From Cellulomonas sp. JZ18 (GTDB lineage: Bacteria > Actinomycetota > Actinomycetes > Actinomycetales > Cellulomonadaceae), in contig NZ_CP045245.1 in the NCBI RefSeq assembly GCF_009720485.1, forward strand, positions 1,798,001 through 1,862,000: 64,000 bases of DNA, read 5' to 3'. The notes under the pieces were generated by a model, which worked only from the letters and a program-made list of their open reading frames with translations, was not told where the DNA came from and ran no database searches. Shown in pieces: positions 16,575 to 30,491 of this stretch. The position numbers were made by a program, and so were the translations under genes. Each line of letters begins with the position of its first letter. The stretch's first letter is position 1.

Positions 16575-17734
16575 CCCGGTCCCTGCGCACCCTGCTCACC
16601 GACGACCTGCTCGAGCGCGTGCACGCGCGCGCGGACGGCCACGACCGCGCGAACACGTTCCCCCACGACGACCTCGCCGACCTCGTCGCGGCCGGGTACC
16701 TCAGGGCGTTCGTGCCCGAGCGCCTCGGCGGGGCGGGCCTCACCCTCGAGGAGGTCGCGCGCGAGCAGGTACGGCTCGCGGCCGCCGCGCCGGCCACCGC
16801 GCTGGCCGTGAACATGCACCTCGTCGTCACGGGCCTCGCGGCGCTGCTGGTCGCGCGCGGCGACGACTCGGTCGAGTTCGTCCTGCGTGACGCCGCCGCC
16901 GGCGAGGTGTTCGCGTTCGGCAACTCCGAGGCCGGCAACGACCTCGTGATGTTCGGCTCCCGCACGCGCGCGGAGCGCACCGAGGACGGCGGCTACCGGT
17001 ACACCGGCACCAAGATCTTCACGTCGCTCTCGCCGGTCTGGACGCGCCTGGCGACGTTCGGGCTCGACGACTCCGACCCCGAGGACCCGCGGCTCGTGCA
17101 CGGTGTCGTCGCCCGCGAGGACGGCGGTGTGACGACGAAGGACGACTGGGACACGCTCGGGATGCGGGCGACGCAGTCCGCGACGACGGTCCTGGAGGGC
17201 GCGCACGCGCCCGCGGACCGCGTCTACCGCCGGCTGCCCGTCGGTCCGAGCGCCGACCCCTTCGTGTTCGCGCTGTTCGCGGTGTTCGAGATCCTGCTCG
17301 GTGCCGTCTACACGGGGATCGGCCGCCGTGCGCTCGAGCTCGCCGTGCAGCACGCCCGCCGGCGCACGTCGTTCAAGCACGGCGGACGGTCCTACGCGCA
17401 GGACCCGGACATCCGCTGGCGGGTGGCGGACGCCGCGCTCGCGCAGGACGGCGCGGAGCTGCAGGTGTTCGCGCTGGCGCGGGACGTGGACGAGCAGGCC
17501 GACCACGGCAGCCGGTGGTTCGCGCAGCTCGTGGGGCTGAAGGTGCGGGCGACGGAGACCGCCCGCGTCGTCGTCGACCTGGCGCTGCGCGTCTCGGGCG
17601 GCGGGGCCTACTTCACGGGCAGCGAGCTCGCGCGCCTCTACCGCGACGTCCTCGCGGGCATCTACCACCCGTCGGACGACGAGTCCGCGCACGCGACGGT
17701 CGCCGCGTCCGTGCTGGGACCGCTCGAGGAGTGA
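16571..17734 (+). CDS. Acyl-CoA dehydrogenase family flavoprotein
   Basis: A 387-residue protein with the three-domain acyl-CoA dehydrogenase layout. The N-terminal helical domain (LVAAGYLRAFVPERLGGAGLTLEEV) is followed by a middle beta domain with RYTGTKIFTSLSPVWTRLATFG and DDWDTLGMRATQSATTVLEGA, then a C-terminal helical bundle (YTGIGRRALELAVQHARRR). The family uses FAD for alpha-beta dehydrogenation or, in some members, monooxygenation. The usual C-terminal catalytic Glu is not obvious, so the reaction is open; a DszC- or DsbC-like flavin monooxygenase is possible. ATG 16571 was chosen because family similarity starts there. An in-frame GTG at 16529 is the alternative. Confidence 0.85.
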   Translation: MTRSLRTLLTDDLLERVHARADGHDRANTFPHDDLADLVAAGYLRAFVPERLGGAGLTLEEVAREQVRLAAAAPATALAVNMHLVVTGLAALLVARGDDSVEFVLRDAAAGEVFAFGNSEAGNDLVMFGSRTRAERTEDGGYRYTGTKIFTSLSPVWTRLATFGLDDSDPEDPRLVHGVVAREDGGVTTKDDWDTLGMRATQSATTVLEGAHAPADRVYRRLPVGPSADPFVFALFAVFEILLGAVYTGIGRRALELAVQHARRRTSFKHGGRSYAQDPDIRWRVADAALAQDGAELQVFALARDVDEQADHGSRWFAQLVGLKVRATETARVVVDLALRVSGGGAYFTGSELARLYRDVLAGIYHPSDDESAHATVAASVLGPLEE

Positions 17735-17738
17735 CCCC

Positions 17739-17767
17739 GCGGACCCGCCGGCGCCCGGCGGGTCCGC
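17739..17767. terminator. Bidirectional terminator between convergent genes
   Basis: A perfect 13-bp stem (17739-17751 and 17755-17767) with a three-base loop fills the 33-base gap between the acyl-CoA dehydrogenase stop and the metallo-hydrolase stop. Confidence 0.8.
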
Positions 17768-18475
17768 TCACCAGCCGCGCTCGCGCCACTGCGCCAGCTG
17801 CGGGCGCTCGGCGCCGAGCGTCGTGTCACGGCCGTGCCCGGGGTAGACCCACGTCGCGTCGTCGAAGCGGTCGAACACCCGCGTGACGACGTCGTCGAGC
17901 AGCTGGGCGAACCGGGCGGGCTCGCCGCCCGTCGCTCCGACGCCGCCGGGGAAGAGGCTGTCGCCGGTGAACAGGTGCACCCGGTGCGACACGGCGTCGG
18001 GCGCCTGCACGTGCTCCGGCTCGCGCAGCGCGAGGGCCACCGACCCGGGGGTGTGACCCCGCAGGCCGACGACCTCGAGCACGAGGTGGCCGACCGTCAG
18101 GGTGTCGCCGTGCAGCAGCCGACGGGGGACCGGGCGGTCGACCTGGGCGGCGACCGCGTCGGCGTCGTCCGCGCCCGCGGCGAGGACCGCGCCCGTGACG
18201 GCCTCCACGGACGCGAGCGCGCCGAGGTGGTCGGCGTGGCGGTGCGTGGTCACGACGACGTCGAGGCGCGCCGACCCCGACCCCTCCCGCACGAGCGCGA
18301 GCAGCCGGTCCGGGTCGGCGGCCGCGTCGACGAGCAGCTGCGCCCCGGACCGGCGGCACGTCACCAGGTACGCGTTGTTGTCCATCGGGCCGACCGCCAC
18401 CTTGCGGATCTCCGCGTCGTCGAGCACGCGCAGCGCCGTCGGCCCACCCACGTGCACGTCACCGGTGTACGTCAC
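17768..18475 (-). CDS. Metallo-beta-lactamase fold hydrolase (glyoxalase II-like)
   Basis: A 235-residue protein. Metal-binding motif THRHADHLG carries the two His, Asp and His expected for the HxHxDH centre. Further ligands appear in LRGHTPGSVAL, HLFTGDSLFPGGVG and WVYPGHGRDT. The layout matches bacterial glyoxalase II-like proteins of about 200-240 residues, which hydrolyse thioesters such as acyl-glutathione or mycothiol adducts. The GTG start at 18475 overlaps the GH15 stop as GTGA and has GGGAGG upstream, so it is translated together with that gene. The natural substrate is unknown. Confidence 0.88.
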   Translation of the reverse strand: MTYTGDVHVGGPTALRVLDDAEIRKVAVGPMDNNAYLVTCRRSGAQLLVDAAADPDRLLALVREGSGSARLDVVVTTHRHADHLGALASVEAVTGAVLAAGADDADAVAAQVDRPVPRRLLHGDTLTVGHLVLEVVGLRGHTPGSVALALREPEHVQAPDAVSHRVHLFTGDSLFPGGVGATGGEPARFAQLLDDVVTRVFDRFDDATWVYPGHGRDTTLGAERPQLAQWRERGW

Positions 18476-20361
18476 GCGGCGTCCTCCCTGCCGGCCGTCA
18501 CCGGCTGCGCGCGGCGCCCGGCGGTGCGACGCAGGGCGAGCTGGTGGCTGTGTGCCGCCCGCACGAGCGCGAGGTGCGAGAGCGCCTGCGGGACGTTGCC
18601 GAGCATCCTGCCCGTGGCCGGGTCGTACTGCTCGGCGAGCAGCCCCAGGTCGCCGCCCAGGGGCACGAGCGCGTCGAGCACGCGGGTCGCCCCCTCGACG
18701 TCGTCGGCCCGGGCGAGGGCGTCCGCGAGCCAGAACGAGCACGCGAGGAACGGCGCCTCGTGGCCCTGCAGGCCGTCGTCGGTCCGCTCCGTGCGGTACC
18801 GCAGCAGGAGGCCCGGGGCGACCTCGAGCTCCTCGCGCACCGCGGCCACGGTGGCGAGCACGCGCGGGTCGTCGGCCGGCAGGAAGCCGACCTGGGGGAT
18901 CTGCAGCAGGGACGCGTCCGTGTGCCGGGCGCCGTAGTGCTGGACGAAGGTGCCGCGCTCGGCGGACCAGCCGTGCGCGAGCACGTCGGCGTGGATCTCG
19001 TCGCGCACGGCACGCCAGCGTGCGAGGGGGGCGTCCAGGCCGTGCAGCTCCGCCGCGCGCACGGCGCGGTCGACGGCCGCCCAGGCCATGACCTTGGAGT
19101 GCGTGAAGTGACGCGGCTCGCCGCGCACCTCCCAGATGCCGCGGTCCGGCCGGCGCCAGTCGGCGAGCAGGGCGTCGAGGAGGTGACGCTGCAGGGACCA
19201 CGAGTCGGTCGTCTCGGCCAGACCCGCCGCACGGGCCATGGCCAGCGCGCTCATCACCTCGCCCAGGACGTCGTGCTGCACCTGGCCGGCGGCCGCGTTG
19301 CCCACGCGGACGGGCCGCGAGCCGGCGTACCCCGGCAGGTGGTCGAGGGTCGCCTCGCGGAGCCGGCGGCCGCCGTCGAGCCGGTACATGATCTGCAGGT
19401 CCCGCGGGTCGCCCGCGACGGCGCGCATGAGCCAGTCGCGCCACTCGGTCGCCTCGGCCCGGAAGCCCTGCTCGATGAGCGCCTCGAGCGTGAGGGCCGC
19501 GTCGCGCAGCCAGCAGAAGCGGTAGTCCCAGTTGCGCTCGCCGCCCGGCGACTCGGGCAGCGAGGTCGTCGCCGCGGCGACGATCCCACCGGTCGTGGCG
19601 TCGGTGAGCATGCGCAGCACCAGCAGGGAGCGCACGACGGCCTCCCGGTACGGCCCGTCGTAGGTGCAGTCGCGCGCCCACAGGCCCCACGCGATCGCGG
19701 TGGAGTCGACGCGGGACTCGACGGTCAGGCGCGGCGGGACCTCGCACCAGGACGGGACCCACGTGAGCGCGAGCTCGAGGTGCTCGCCCGCACGCAGCGT
19801 GACGTCGTCGCGGTGGTGGCGGTCGTCCGCCCGGGGCAGCCGGTCGCCGCGCAGCACGAGCGAGTCCGGCCCTGCGACGGCCCGGATCGCGTCGTCGCCG
19901 TCCCGGTCCGGCTCGTGGCGTACCCAGGGCTCGACGTCGCCGTAGCCGAAGCGCACGGTCCACTCGTGCTCCACGTGCACCTCGCCCTCCGTGCACGTGA
20001 CGCGGCGGACGAGGTCGGCGCGGCCGTCGCCCAGCGGCATCGCGTCGGTGACGACCGCCGTCCCGGTGGGGGAGCGGTACGTCGTCTCCAGCACGAACGA
20101 GTCCCCGCGCCACCGCCGCGCGACGTGCGTGGCGTCGGGGACGGTCAGCAGCCAGCGGCCGTGCTCGGGACCGCCGAGGAGCGCGGCGAAGCAGGCGTCC
20201 GAGTCGAAGCGCGGCAGGCACAGCCAGTCGACCGAGCCACGCAGCGACACCAGCGCGGCCGTGTGGCCGTCGCCGAGCACCGCGTACTCCTCGATGGGCG
20301 CCTGACCGGGCAGGAGGCGGGCCGCGGCGGGCCGCTGCGGAGTCGTCATCGCGTCCAGCAT
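18472..20361 (-). CDS. Glycoside hydrolase family 15 protein (glucoamylase/trehalase-like)
   Basis: A cytoplasmic protein of about 629 residues without a signal peptide. The N-terminal beta-sandwich begins [41 protein letters not shown], typical of the bacterial GH15 branch. The catalytic (alpha/alpha)6 domain has [26 protein letters not shown], including the conserved WLRD, and later [20 protein letters not shown], which carries the first catalytic Glu region. Actinobacterial relatives include characterised alpha,alpha-trehalases as well as glucoamylase-like enzymes, so trehalose or a maltooligosaccharide is plausible. The start is either ATG 20361 or ATG 20349. It is divergent from uvrA and coupled to the metallo-hydrolase gene. 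Confidence 0.88.
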   Translation of the reverse strand: MLDAMTTPQRPAAARLLPGQAPIEEYAVLGDGHTAALVSLRGSVDWLCLPRFDSDACFAALLGGPEHGRWLLTVPDATHVARRWRGDSFVLETTYRSPTGTAVVTDAMPLGDGRADLVRRVTCTEGEVHVEHEWTVRFGYGDVEPWVRHEPDRDGDDAIRAVAGPDSLVLRGDRLPRADDRHHRDDVTLRAGEHLELALTWVPSWCEVPPRLTVESRVDSTAIAWGLWARDCTYDGPYREAVVRSLLVLRMLTDATTGGIVAAATTSLPESPGGERNWDYRFCWLRDAALTLEALIEQGFRAEATEWRDWLMRAVAGDPRDLQIMYRLDGGRRLREATLDHLPGYAGSRPVRVGNAAAGQVQHDVLGEVMSALAMARAAGLAETTDSWSLQRHLLDALLADWRRPDRGIWEVRGEPRHFTHSKVMAWAAVDRAVRAAELHGLDAPLARWRAVRDEIHADVLAHGWSAERGTFVQHYGARHTDASLLQIPQVGFLPADDPRVLATVAAVREELEVAPGLLLRYRTERTDDGLQGHEAPFLACSFWLADALARADDVEGATRVLDALVPLGGDLGLLAEQYDPATGRMLGNVPQALSHLALVRAAHSHQLALRRTAGRRAQPVTAGREDAA

Positions 20362-20427
20362 GCGCGTCGCGCGCGGGGGGCGCGCGTCGGCGCACGTGCC
20401 GCAGGTGCGAGCCGGCCGGACGTGACC

Positions 20428-20443
20428 TCGAACACGTGTGCGA
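20428..20443 (+). promoter_or_regulatory. LexA (SOS) box in the uvrA promoter
   Basis: TCGAACACGTGTGCGA differs at one position from the actinobacterial SOS box TCGAAC-N4-GTTCGA. It lies 17 bases upstream of the uvrA -10 hexamer, so bound LexA would cover the -35 region. The divergent GH15 start is about 75 bases to the left. Confidence 0.75.
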
Positions 20444-20460
20444 TTGTCGGTGCCCGGACG

Positions 20461-20466
20461 TAGACT
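20461..20466 (+). promoter_or_regulatory. -10 element for leaderless uvrA transcript
   Basis: TAGACT (TANNNT class) ends eight bases before GTG 20475. With the start codon this close, the transcript should be leaderless or nearly so. Confidence 0.6.
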
Positions 20467-20474
20467 CGTCCGCT

Positions 20475-23342
<2,868 letters not shown>

Positions 23343-23363
23343 CGGCAGCGCCCGTCGTGCCGC

Positions 23364-23873
23364 TCAGCCGGCGGGCGTCCCGTAGGTCAGCGGAGCCGGG
23401 TCGTGCCGCACGGGGAAGTTGACCGACCGGGCGATGAAGCAGTGCTGGTGGGCGGCGACGTGCAGCTCGGCCAGCACCGCGTCGACGACCGGCGCACCGT
23501 CCGGGAGGGTCGCCCCGGCCAGGACCCGGACGCGCGGCCGCAGGACGACCTCGGTGAACTGGCCGTGCCCGGCGGCCTCGACGCGCATGGACCCCGTCGG
23601 CTGGTCCGCGTACCCCACCACCACGACGCCGCGCTGCGCGGCCAGGTGCAGGAACCACAGCATGTGGCACTGCGCGAGCGCGCCCACCAGCAGGTCCTCC
23701 GGCGACCACCGCGTCGGGTCGCCCCGGAAGGCCGGGTCCGAGGAACCCGCGAGCACGGTCTTGCCCGGCGCCGAGAGCTCGTGGTCGCGGCCGTACGACG
23801 TGTAGGAGGCGGTGCCGGCGTCGCCTGCGCCGGTCCACAGCAGGTCGACGGTGTACGTGTGGACGGGCGGCAT
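23364..23873 (-). CDS. OsmC/Ohr family peroxidase-like protein
   Basis: A 169-residue protein of the OsmC fold. The two redox cysteines are in [18 protein letters not shown] and in [16 protein letters not shown], the spacing typical of the OsmC/YhfA branch. These proteins reduce organic hydroperoxides using lipoylated or thiol partners. N-terminal [32 protein letters not shown] is a frequent variant in actinobacteria. The gene is monocistronic, convergent with uvrA and divergent from uvrC; no OhrR-type regulator is next to it. Confidence 0.88.
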   Translation of the reverse strand: MPPVHTYTVDLLWTGAGDAGTASYTSYGRDHELSAPGKTVLAGSSDPAFRGDPTRWSPEDLLVGALAQCHMLWFLHLAAQRGVVVVGYADQPTGSMRVEAAGHGQFTEVVLRPRVRVLAGATLPDGAPVVDAVLAELHVAAHQHCFIARSVNFPVRHDPAPLTYGTPAG

Positions 23874-23926
23874 GACGTCACACTACGAGCGCCCGTCGCG
23901 CGACGGGTCCTGTCGGACGGGCGAAC

Positions 23927-23932
23927 TAGGCT
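23927..23932 (+). promoter_or_regulatory. -10 element for leaderless uvrC operon transcript
   Basis: TAGGCT ends seven bases before the uvrC ATG, consistent with a leaderless mRNA. No convincing -35 or LexA box lies upstream. Confidence 0.5.
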
Positions 23933-23939
23933 CGAACGC

Positions 23940-26084
23940 ATGGCCGATCCCGCCACCTACCGCCCCGCGCCGGGGGAGATCCCCGACGCGCCCGGGGTGT
24001 ACCGGTTCCGTGACGAGCACGGCCGCGTCGTCTACGTCGGCAAGGCGAAGAGCCTGCGCAACCGGCTGAACAGCTACTTCCAGGACATCGCCCACCTGCA
24101 CCCGCGCACGCAGCAGATGGTGACCACCGCGGCGTCCGTGCAGTGGACGGTCGTCGGCACGGAGGTCGAGGCGCTCGCGCTCGAGTACTCCTGGATCAAG
24201 GAGTTCGACCCCCGGTTCAACGTCAAGTACCGCGACGACAAGTCCTACCCGTACCTCGCGGTCACGATGGCCGAGGAGGTGCCCCGGGTGCAGGTCATGC
24301 GCGGCGCGAAGCGGGCCGGCACGCGGTACTTCGGTCCGTACGCGCACGCCTGGGCGATCCGCGAGACGGTCGACCTGCTGCTGCGGGTCTTCCCCGTGCG
24401 CACGTGCTCGGCCGGGGTGTTCAAGCGCGCGCGCCAGCAGGGGCGCCCCTGCCTGCTGGGCTACATCGACAAGTGCTCGGCGCCCTGCGTCGGGCGGATC
24501 TCCACCGAGGACCACCACCAGCTCGCGCAGGACTTCTGCGACTTCATGGCGGGCGACACCGCCCGGTTCACCCGTCGTCTGACGCAGCGGATGAAGGAGG
24601 CGGCCGCCGAGCTGGACTTCGAGCGGGCGGCTCGCCTGCGCGACGACATCGCGACGCTGGAGAAGGCGACCGAGCGCAACGCGGTCGTGCTGTCGGACGG
24701 CACGGACGCCGACATCTTCGCCATGGCGGGGGACGAGCTCGAGGCGGCCGTGCAGGTGTTCCACGTCCGCGACGGCCGCATCCGCGGTCAGCGCGGCTGG
24801 GTCGTCGAGAAGGTCGAGGACCTCGGCGACGAGGAGCTCGTCGAGCACCTGCTCCAGCAGGTGTACGGCGGCGAGGAGGGCGCGGGCGGCGCCACGGGCG
24901 CCGTCCCGCGCGAGGTGCTGGTGCCCGTGCTGCCGGCCAACCTCGACCAGGTGCAGGCCTGGTTGACCGGTCTGCGGGGGAGCCGCGTGCAGGTGCGCGT
25001 GCCGCAGCGCGGGGACAAGGCCGAGCTGGCCCGCACCGTCCTGCGCAACGCGGAGCACGCGCTCGCGCTGCACCGCACCCGGCGCGCCGGCGACCTGACG
25101 ACGCGCAGCCAGGCCCTGCGCGAGATCCAGGAGGCCCTCGACCTGCCCACCGCGCCGTTGCGCATCGAGTGCTACGACGTGTCGCACAACCAGGGGACGT
25201 ACCAGTCCGCGTCGATGGTGGTGTTCGAGGACGGGCTCGCGCGCAAGAGCGAGTACCGCCTCTTCAGCGTGCGGGGGGCCGACGGGCAGGGCGCGCGCGA
25301 CGACACGGCGGCGATGCACGAGGTCATCACCCGGCGCTTCCGGCGCTACCTCACCGAGCGGTCGCAGCTCGGCGACCCCGATCTCGGCGACGGCGAGGAC
25401 GACGAGGGTCCGCGCAGCGGCGAGGTCGACGCGACGACGGGCAGGCCCGCGCGGTTCGCGTACCCGCCGAACCTCGTCGTCGTGGACGGCGGGCCCCCGC
25501 AGGTGGCTGCCGCGGCCGCGGCGCTCGCCGAGCTCGGCGTGGACGACGTCGCGCTGTGCGGCCTGGCGAAGCGGCTCGAGGAGGTCTGGCTGCCCGGCGA
25601 GGAGTACCCCGTGATCCTGCAGCGCAGCTCGGAGGGCCTGTACCTCCTCCAGCGCGTGCGCGACGAGGCCCACCGGTTCGCCATCTCGGCGCACCGCAAG
25701 CGGCGCAGCAAGGGCATGACGGCGTCCGTGCTCGACGACGTCCCCGGGCTCGGCCCGGCCCGCAAGGCGGCGCTGCTGCGCCACTTCGGGTCGGTGAAGC
25801 GGCTGCGGGCGGCGTCGGCGGAGGAGATCGCCACGGTGCCGGGCATGGGCGCGCGGACGGCGGAGGCGGTCGTCGCGGCGCTCGGTGGCGGGACCGGCGA
25901 CACGGTCGACGGCACGGGCACGGGCACGGGCACGGGCACGGGCGCGGGGCGCGACGCGCCGGCCGTCGCCCCGGAGCCGGCGCAGCCCGGCAGCGTGGCG
26001 GACGACGTCGAGGACGGCGCCGCGACCGTGACCGGCGGGTCCCCGGAGCCGACGGTCGGCCGGGCTGGCATCCTGGGCGCATGA
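23940..26084 (+). CDS. uvrC: Excinuclease ABC subunit C
   Basis: A 714-residue dual-incision nuclease. The N-terminal GIY-YIG nuclease ([25 protein letters not shown]) makes the 3' cut. A UVR domain ([21 protein letters not shown]) binds UvrB. The RNase H-like 5' nuclease domain includes [25 protein letters not shown] and [11 protein letters not shown]. Tandem helix-hairpin-helix motifs ([40 protein letters not shown]) follow. Beyond these is an unusual low-complexity tail of about 60 residues with a glycine-threonine repeat, absent from the family core. ATG 23940 follows a -10 hexamer. The stop overlaps rapZ as ATGA, forming the conserved uvrC-rapZ-yvcK-whiA block. Confidence 0.96.
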   Translation: MADPATYRPAPGEIPDAPGVYRFRDEHGRVVYVGKAKSLRNRLNSYFQDIAHLHPRTQQMVTTAASVQWTVVGTEVEALALEYSWIKEFDPRFNVKYRDDKSYPYLAVTMAEEVPRVQVMRGAKRAGTRYFGPYAHAWAIRETVDLLLRVFPVRTCSAGVFKRARQQGRPCLLGYIDKCSAPCVGRISTEDHHQLAQDFCDFMAGDTARFTRRLTQRMKEAAAELDFERAARLRDDIATLEKATERNAVVLSDGTDADIFAMAGDELEAAVQVFHVRDGRIRGQRGWVVEKVEDLGDEELVEHLLQQVYGGEEGAGGATGAVPREVLVPVLPANLDQVQAWLTGLRGSRVQVRVPQRGDKAELARTVLRNAEHALALHRTRRAGDLTTRSQALREIQEALDLPTAPLRIECYDVSHNQGTYQSASMVVFEDGLARKSEYRLFSVRGADGQGARDDTAAMHEVITRRFRRYLTERSQLGDPDLGDGEDDEGPRSGEVDATTGRPARFAYPPNLVVVDGGPPQVAAAAAALAELGVDDVALCGLAKRLEEVWLPGEEYPVILQRSSEGLYLLQRVRDEAHRFAISAHRKRRSKGMTASVLDDVPGLGPARKAALLRHFGSVKRLRAASAEEIATVPGMGARTAEAVVAALGGGTGDTVDGTGTGTGTGTGAGRDAPAVAPEPAQPGSVADDVEDGAATVTGGSPEPTVGRAGILGA
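25911..25946 (+). repeat. Hexanucleotide tandem repeat inside uvrC
   Basis: Five perfect copies of GGCACG (25911-25940) followed by one GGCGCG copy encode alternating Gly-Thr ending Gly-Ala in the UvrC tail. The unit is a multiple of three, so copy-number change would keep the frame. Confidence 0.9.
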
Positions 26085-27022
26085 GCGAGCCGTCGCCCAT
26101 CACCGTCCCGTCCGGCATCCCGGCGCTCGAGGCCGCGGCCGAGGCGCCCGTCCTCGACCAGCCGCAGGTGCTCGTGATCACCGGCATGTCCGGGGCGGGG
26201 CGCACACGCGCCGCGGCGGTCCTCGAGGACCTCGGCTGGTACGTCGTCGACAACCTGCCCGCCCAGATGCTCACGCACCTCGTGGGGATGCTCACGAGCG
26301 GGCCCGTCGGTTCGGGTGCGCGGCGCCTCGCGGCCGTCATCGACGTGCGGGGGCGGGAGTACTTCGCCGCGCTGAGCGGGGTCCTCGACCAGCTGCGCGG
26401 CGGGGGCGTGGACGTGCGGGTGCTGTTCCTCGAGTCCTCGGACGAGGTGCTCGTGCGCCGGTTCGAGCAGGTGCGCCGCCCGCACCCGCTGCAGGGGGAG
26501 GGTCGCATCCTCGACGGCATCGCGCTCGAGCGGTCGCTGCTCACCGAGCTGCGCGAGCAGGCGGACGTGGTCATCGACACGTCCGAGCTCAACGTGCACG
26601 ACCTGGCGCGCGAGGTGCGCGCCGCGGTCAGCGGGCCGGGTGAGGACGTCCTGCACGTGTCGGTGCTCTCGTTCGGGTTCAAGTACGGCCTGCCGCTCGA
26701 CGCCGACCACGTGGTGGACGTGCGCTTCCTGTCCAACCCGTACTGGATCACCGAGCTGCGGCACCTCTCGGGCCGCGACGCGCCCGTGCGCGACTACGTG
26801 CTGGGCCTGCCGGGCGCGGTCGCGTTCGTCGAGCGGTACGTGGACGCGCTCGAGCCGGTCCTCGCCGGCTACCTGCAGGAGGAGAAGCGCTACGTGACGA
26901 TCGCCGTGGGCTGCACGGGTGGCAAGCACCGCTCGGTCGCGATGAGCGAGGCCCTCGCGGCGCGGCTGCGCGAGCGGGGACACCGGGTCCACGTCACGGC
27001 GCGGGACCTGGGCAAGGAGTGA
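26081..27022 (+). CDS. rapZ: RNase adapter RapZ / nucleotide-binding protein (YvcJ family)
   Basis: A 313-residue P-loop protein. Walker A reads [10 protein letters not shown], with Arg where the classical motif has Lys; actinobacterial homologues commonly show this GAGR form. [34 protein letters not shown] and the C-terminal [25 protein letters not shown] and [10 protein letters not shown] blocks are family hallmarks. In E. coli RapZ controls amino-sugar synthesis through small RNAs; in actinobacteria the role is unclear. The ATG overlaps the uvrC stop and its own stop overlaps yvcK as GTGA. An extra N-terminal stretch of about 25 residues precedes the fold. Confidence 0.93.
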   Translation: MSEPSPITVPSGIPALEAAAEAPVLDQPQVLVITGMSGAGRTRAAAVLEDLGWYVVDNLPAQMLTHLVGMLTSGPVGSGARRLAAVIDVRGREYFAALSGVLDQLRGGGVDVRVLFLESSDEVLVRRFEQVRRPHPLQGEGRILDGIALERSLLTELREQADVVIDTSELNVHDLAREVRAAVSGPGEDVLHVSVLSFGFKYGLPLDADHVVDVRFLSNPYWITELRHLSGRDAPVRDYVLGLPGAVAFVERYVDALEPVLAGYLQEEKRYVTIAVGCTGGKHRSVAMSEALAARLRERGHRVHVTARDLGKE

Positions 27023-28014
27023 CCGGCGCGGTGCCCCCGCGGCGTCGTGACCCGGCACGACCGGCCGTCGTCGCACTCGGCGGCGGACACGGGCTGTCCG
27101 CGTCGCTGTCGGCCCTGCGCCTCATGACCGACCGGATCACCGCGGTCGTGACGGTCGCCGACGACGGCGGGTCGTCCGGACGGCTCCGCGACGAGCTCGA
27201 CGTCCTGCCGCCCGGCGACCTGCGGATGGCCCTGTCGGCACTCACCGACGACTCGGACTGGGGCAGGACGTGGCGCGACCTGCTGCAGCACCGCTTCACG
27301 TCCGACGGGCCGCTGGACCGCCACGCCGTGGGGAACCTGCTCATCGTGGCGCTCTGGGAGCTGCTGGGGGACACCGTCGGCGGGCTCGACCTGGTGGGCC
27401 AGCTGCTCGGCGCGCGCGGCCGGGTCCTGCCCATGGCCTCGGTGCCGCTGCGCATCGAGGCGGACGTGCGCCGCCCCGGCGGTGCGCTCGAGGTCGTCGT
27501 CGGGCAGAGCCAGGTGGCGCGCACGGTCGACCCGATCGAGCAGGTGCGGCTGCACCCGGCCACGCCCCCGGCGTGCGAGGAGGCGGTCGCGGCCGTGCGA
27601 GCCGCGGACTGGGTCGTGCTCGGCCCGGGCTCCTGGTACACGTCGGTGCTCCCGCACCTGCTGGTGCCGGAGCTGCGCGCCGCGCTCCTCGAGACGCACG
27701 CGCGCATCGTCGTCATCCTCAACCTCAGTCCCGAGGAGGGGGAGACGGCGGGCATGCGGCCCGCGGACCACCTCGACGTGCTGCGCGCGCACGCCCCCGA
27801 GCTGCCCCTGCACGCCGTGGTCGCCGACCCGGCCTCGGTCGACGACGTCTCCGCCCTGGCGGACCGCTGCGCGGAGCTGGGGAGCCGTCTGCTGGTGCGG
27901 CAGGTCAGCCGGGGCGACCAGCGGGACGCGCACGACCCGCTGCGCCTCGCCGCGGCCCTGCGGGACGTCGTGGAGGGCTACCTGGGTGACGTGGGGACGC
28001 GCGCATCCGGGTGA
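27019..28014 (+). CDS. yvcK: Gluconeogenesis factor YvcK / CofD-like protein
   Basis: A 331-residue protein of the UPF0052/CofD-like fold. Nucleotide-sugar binding motifs are evident: [17 protein letters not shown] near the start, [43 protein letters not shown] and [18 protein letters not shown]. YvcK in Bacillus binds UDP-GlcNAc and affects cell wall synthesis and growth on gluconeogenic carbon sources; the mycobacterial CuvA homologue has a similar role. It starts with GTG in the rapZ stop and precedes whiA in the conserved block. Confidence 0.94.
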   Translation: MTGAVPPRRRDPARPAVVALGGGHGLSASLSALRLMTDRITAVVTVADDGGSSGRLRDELDVLPPGDLRMALSALTDDSDWGRTWRDLLQHRFTSDGPLDRHAVGNLLIVALWELLGDTVGGLDLVGQLLGARGRVLPMASVPLRIEADVRRPGGALEVVVGQSQVARTVDPIEQVRLHPATPPACEEAVAAVRAADWVVLGPGSWYTSVLPHLLVPELRAALLETHARIVVILNLSPEEGETAGMRPADHLDVLRAHAPELPLHAVVADPASVDDVSALADRCAELGSRLLVRQVSRGDQRDAHDPLRLAAALRDVVEGYLGDVGTRASG

Positions 28015-28082
28015 CGCACGGCGGCACCGCCGACCTGCCAAGGGCGCCACGGACACGTGTCCGGCAATGGCAGGATGACCGC

Positions 28083-29063
28083 ATGGCGTTGACGGCACAG
28101 GTGAAGGACGAGCTGGCCCGCCTCAAGGTGGACAAGGTCTCGTGCCGCAAGGCGGAGATCTCGGCGACCCTCCGGTTCGCGGGCGGCCTGCACATCATCT
28201 CCGGTCGGATCGTCATCGAGGCGGAGCTCGACACCGGGATCGCCGCGCGTCGCCTGCGGCAGGCGATCGCCGAGGTGTACGGGCACGAGAGCGACATCAT
28301 CGTCGTGTCGGGCGGTGGCCTGCGCCGCGGCTCCCGCTACGTCGTGCGCGTGGTCAAGGACGGCGAGTCCCTCGCACGGCAGACCGGCCTGCTGGACAAC
28401 CGCGGGCGCCCGGTGCGCGGCCTGCCGCCCCAGGTCGTCTCCGCGGGCCTCGGCGAGGCGGAGGCCGCCTGGCGCGGCGCGTTCCTCGCGCACGGCTCGC
28501 TCACGGAGCCGGGCCGCTCGTCCGCCCTCGAGGTGACGTGCCCCGGTCCGGAGGCGGCGCTCGCGCTCGTCGGCGCGGCCCGGCGGATCGGCGTCGCGGC
28601 GAAGGCGCGCGACGTGCGCGGCGTCGACCGCGTCGTGATCCGGGACGGCGACGCGATCGGGGCGATGCTCGCGCGCCTGGGCGCGCACGACACGCTGCTC
28701 GTGTGGGAGGAGCGGCGGGTCCGCCGGGAGGTGCGGGGCACCGCCAACCGCCTCGCGAACTTCGACGACGCGAACCTGCGCCGCTCGGCACGCGCCGCGG
28801 TCGCGGCCGGTGCGCGCGTCGAGCGGGCGTTCGAGATCCTGGGCGACGACCTGCCCGACCACCTGCGCCAGGCCGGCGAGCTGCGCCTCGCGCACAAGGA
28901 GGCGTCCCTCGAGGAGCTCGGCCGCCTCGCGGACCCGCCGCTGACGAAGGACGCCGTGGCGGGTCGGATCCGGCGTCTGCTGGCGACGGCCGACCGCCGC
29001 GCCGCCGAGCTGGGCGTGCCGGACACCGAGGCGGGGCTGAGCCCCGAGCTGCTCGACCTGTGA
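28083..29063 (+). CDS. whiA: DNA-binding protein WhiA (sporulation/cell division regulator)
   Basis: A 326-residue protein with an N-terminal LAGLIDADG-like domain that has lost the nuclease residues ([36 protein letters not shown]) and a C-terminal helix-turn-helix ([29 protein letters not shown]). Between them sits the conserved [24 protein letters not shown] linker. WhiA activates cell-division genes together with WhiB in Streptomyces and is universal in actinobacteria. ATG 28083 was chosen over upstream in-frame starts because [11 protein letters not shown] is the family N-terminus and CAGGAT lies seven bases upstream. Confidence 0.95.
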   Translation: MALTAQVKDELARLKVDKVSCRKAEISATLRFAGGLHIISGRIVIEAELDTGIAARRLRQAIAEVYGHESDIIVVSGGGLRRGSRYVVRVVKDGESLARQTGLLDNRGRPVRGLPPQVVSAGLGEAEAAWRGAFLAHGSLTEPGRSSALEVTCPGPEAALALVGAARRIGVAAKARDVRGVDRVVIRDGDAIGAMLARLGAHDTLLVWEERRVRREVRGTANRLANFDDANLRRSARAAVAAGARVERAFEILGDDLPDHLRQAGELRLAHKEASLEELGRLADPPLTKDAVAGRIRRLLATADRRAAELGVPDTEAGLSPELLDL

Positions 29064-29150
29064 CCGGGTCGCGGCCCGTCCCCGGACCGCAGGCGGGCGA
29101 TCGTCCAGCATGCGAACGGGTGGGGTGCCGGACCAACGTCATGGGCGTGA

Positions 29151-30323
<1,173 letters not shown>

Positions 30324-30349
30324 CGACCCCGCGTCCGTAGGCAGTCCAT

Positions 30350-30393
30350 GCGTCCGCGTGCGCCGAGGCCACCGGCCCGGCGCACGCGGACGC
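30350..30393 (+). terminator. Hairpin terminator between gap and pgk
   Basis: A perfect 16-bp stem (GCGTCCGCGTGCGCCG at 30350-30365; complement 30378-30393) with a 12-base loop lies 27 bases after the gap stop. It may end gap transcripts or set the gap:pgk ratio. Confidence 0.8.
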
Positions 30394-30491
30394 TGCCGTG
30401 TCCGGGGCCGTCCGCCCCGGTGCCCCCGGCCGCCCGCCGGGGCCGTGCACCTGGCCGCCGGCGACGTCCGGCGGCAGCGAGGTAGGAGACC

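Noticed and set aside
25911..25946. Possible CRISPR-like or mobile repeat
   Set aside because: The units are contiguous 6-mers without spacers inside a coding frame, so this is a simple tandem repeat. No CRISPR array was seen anywhere.
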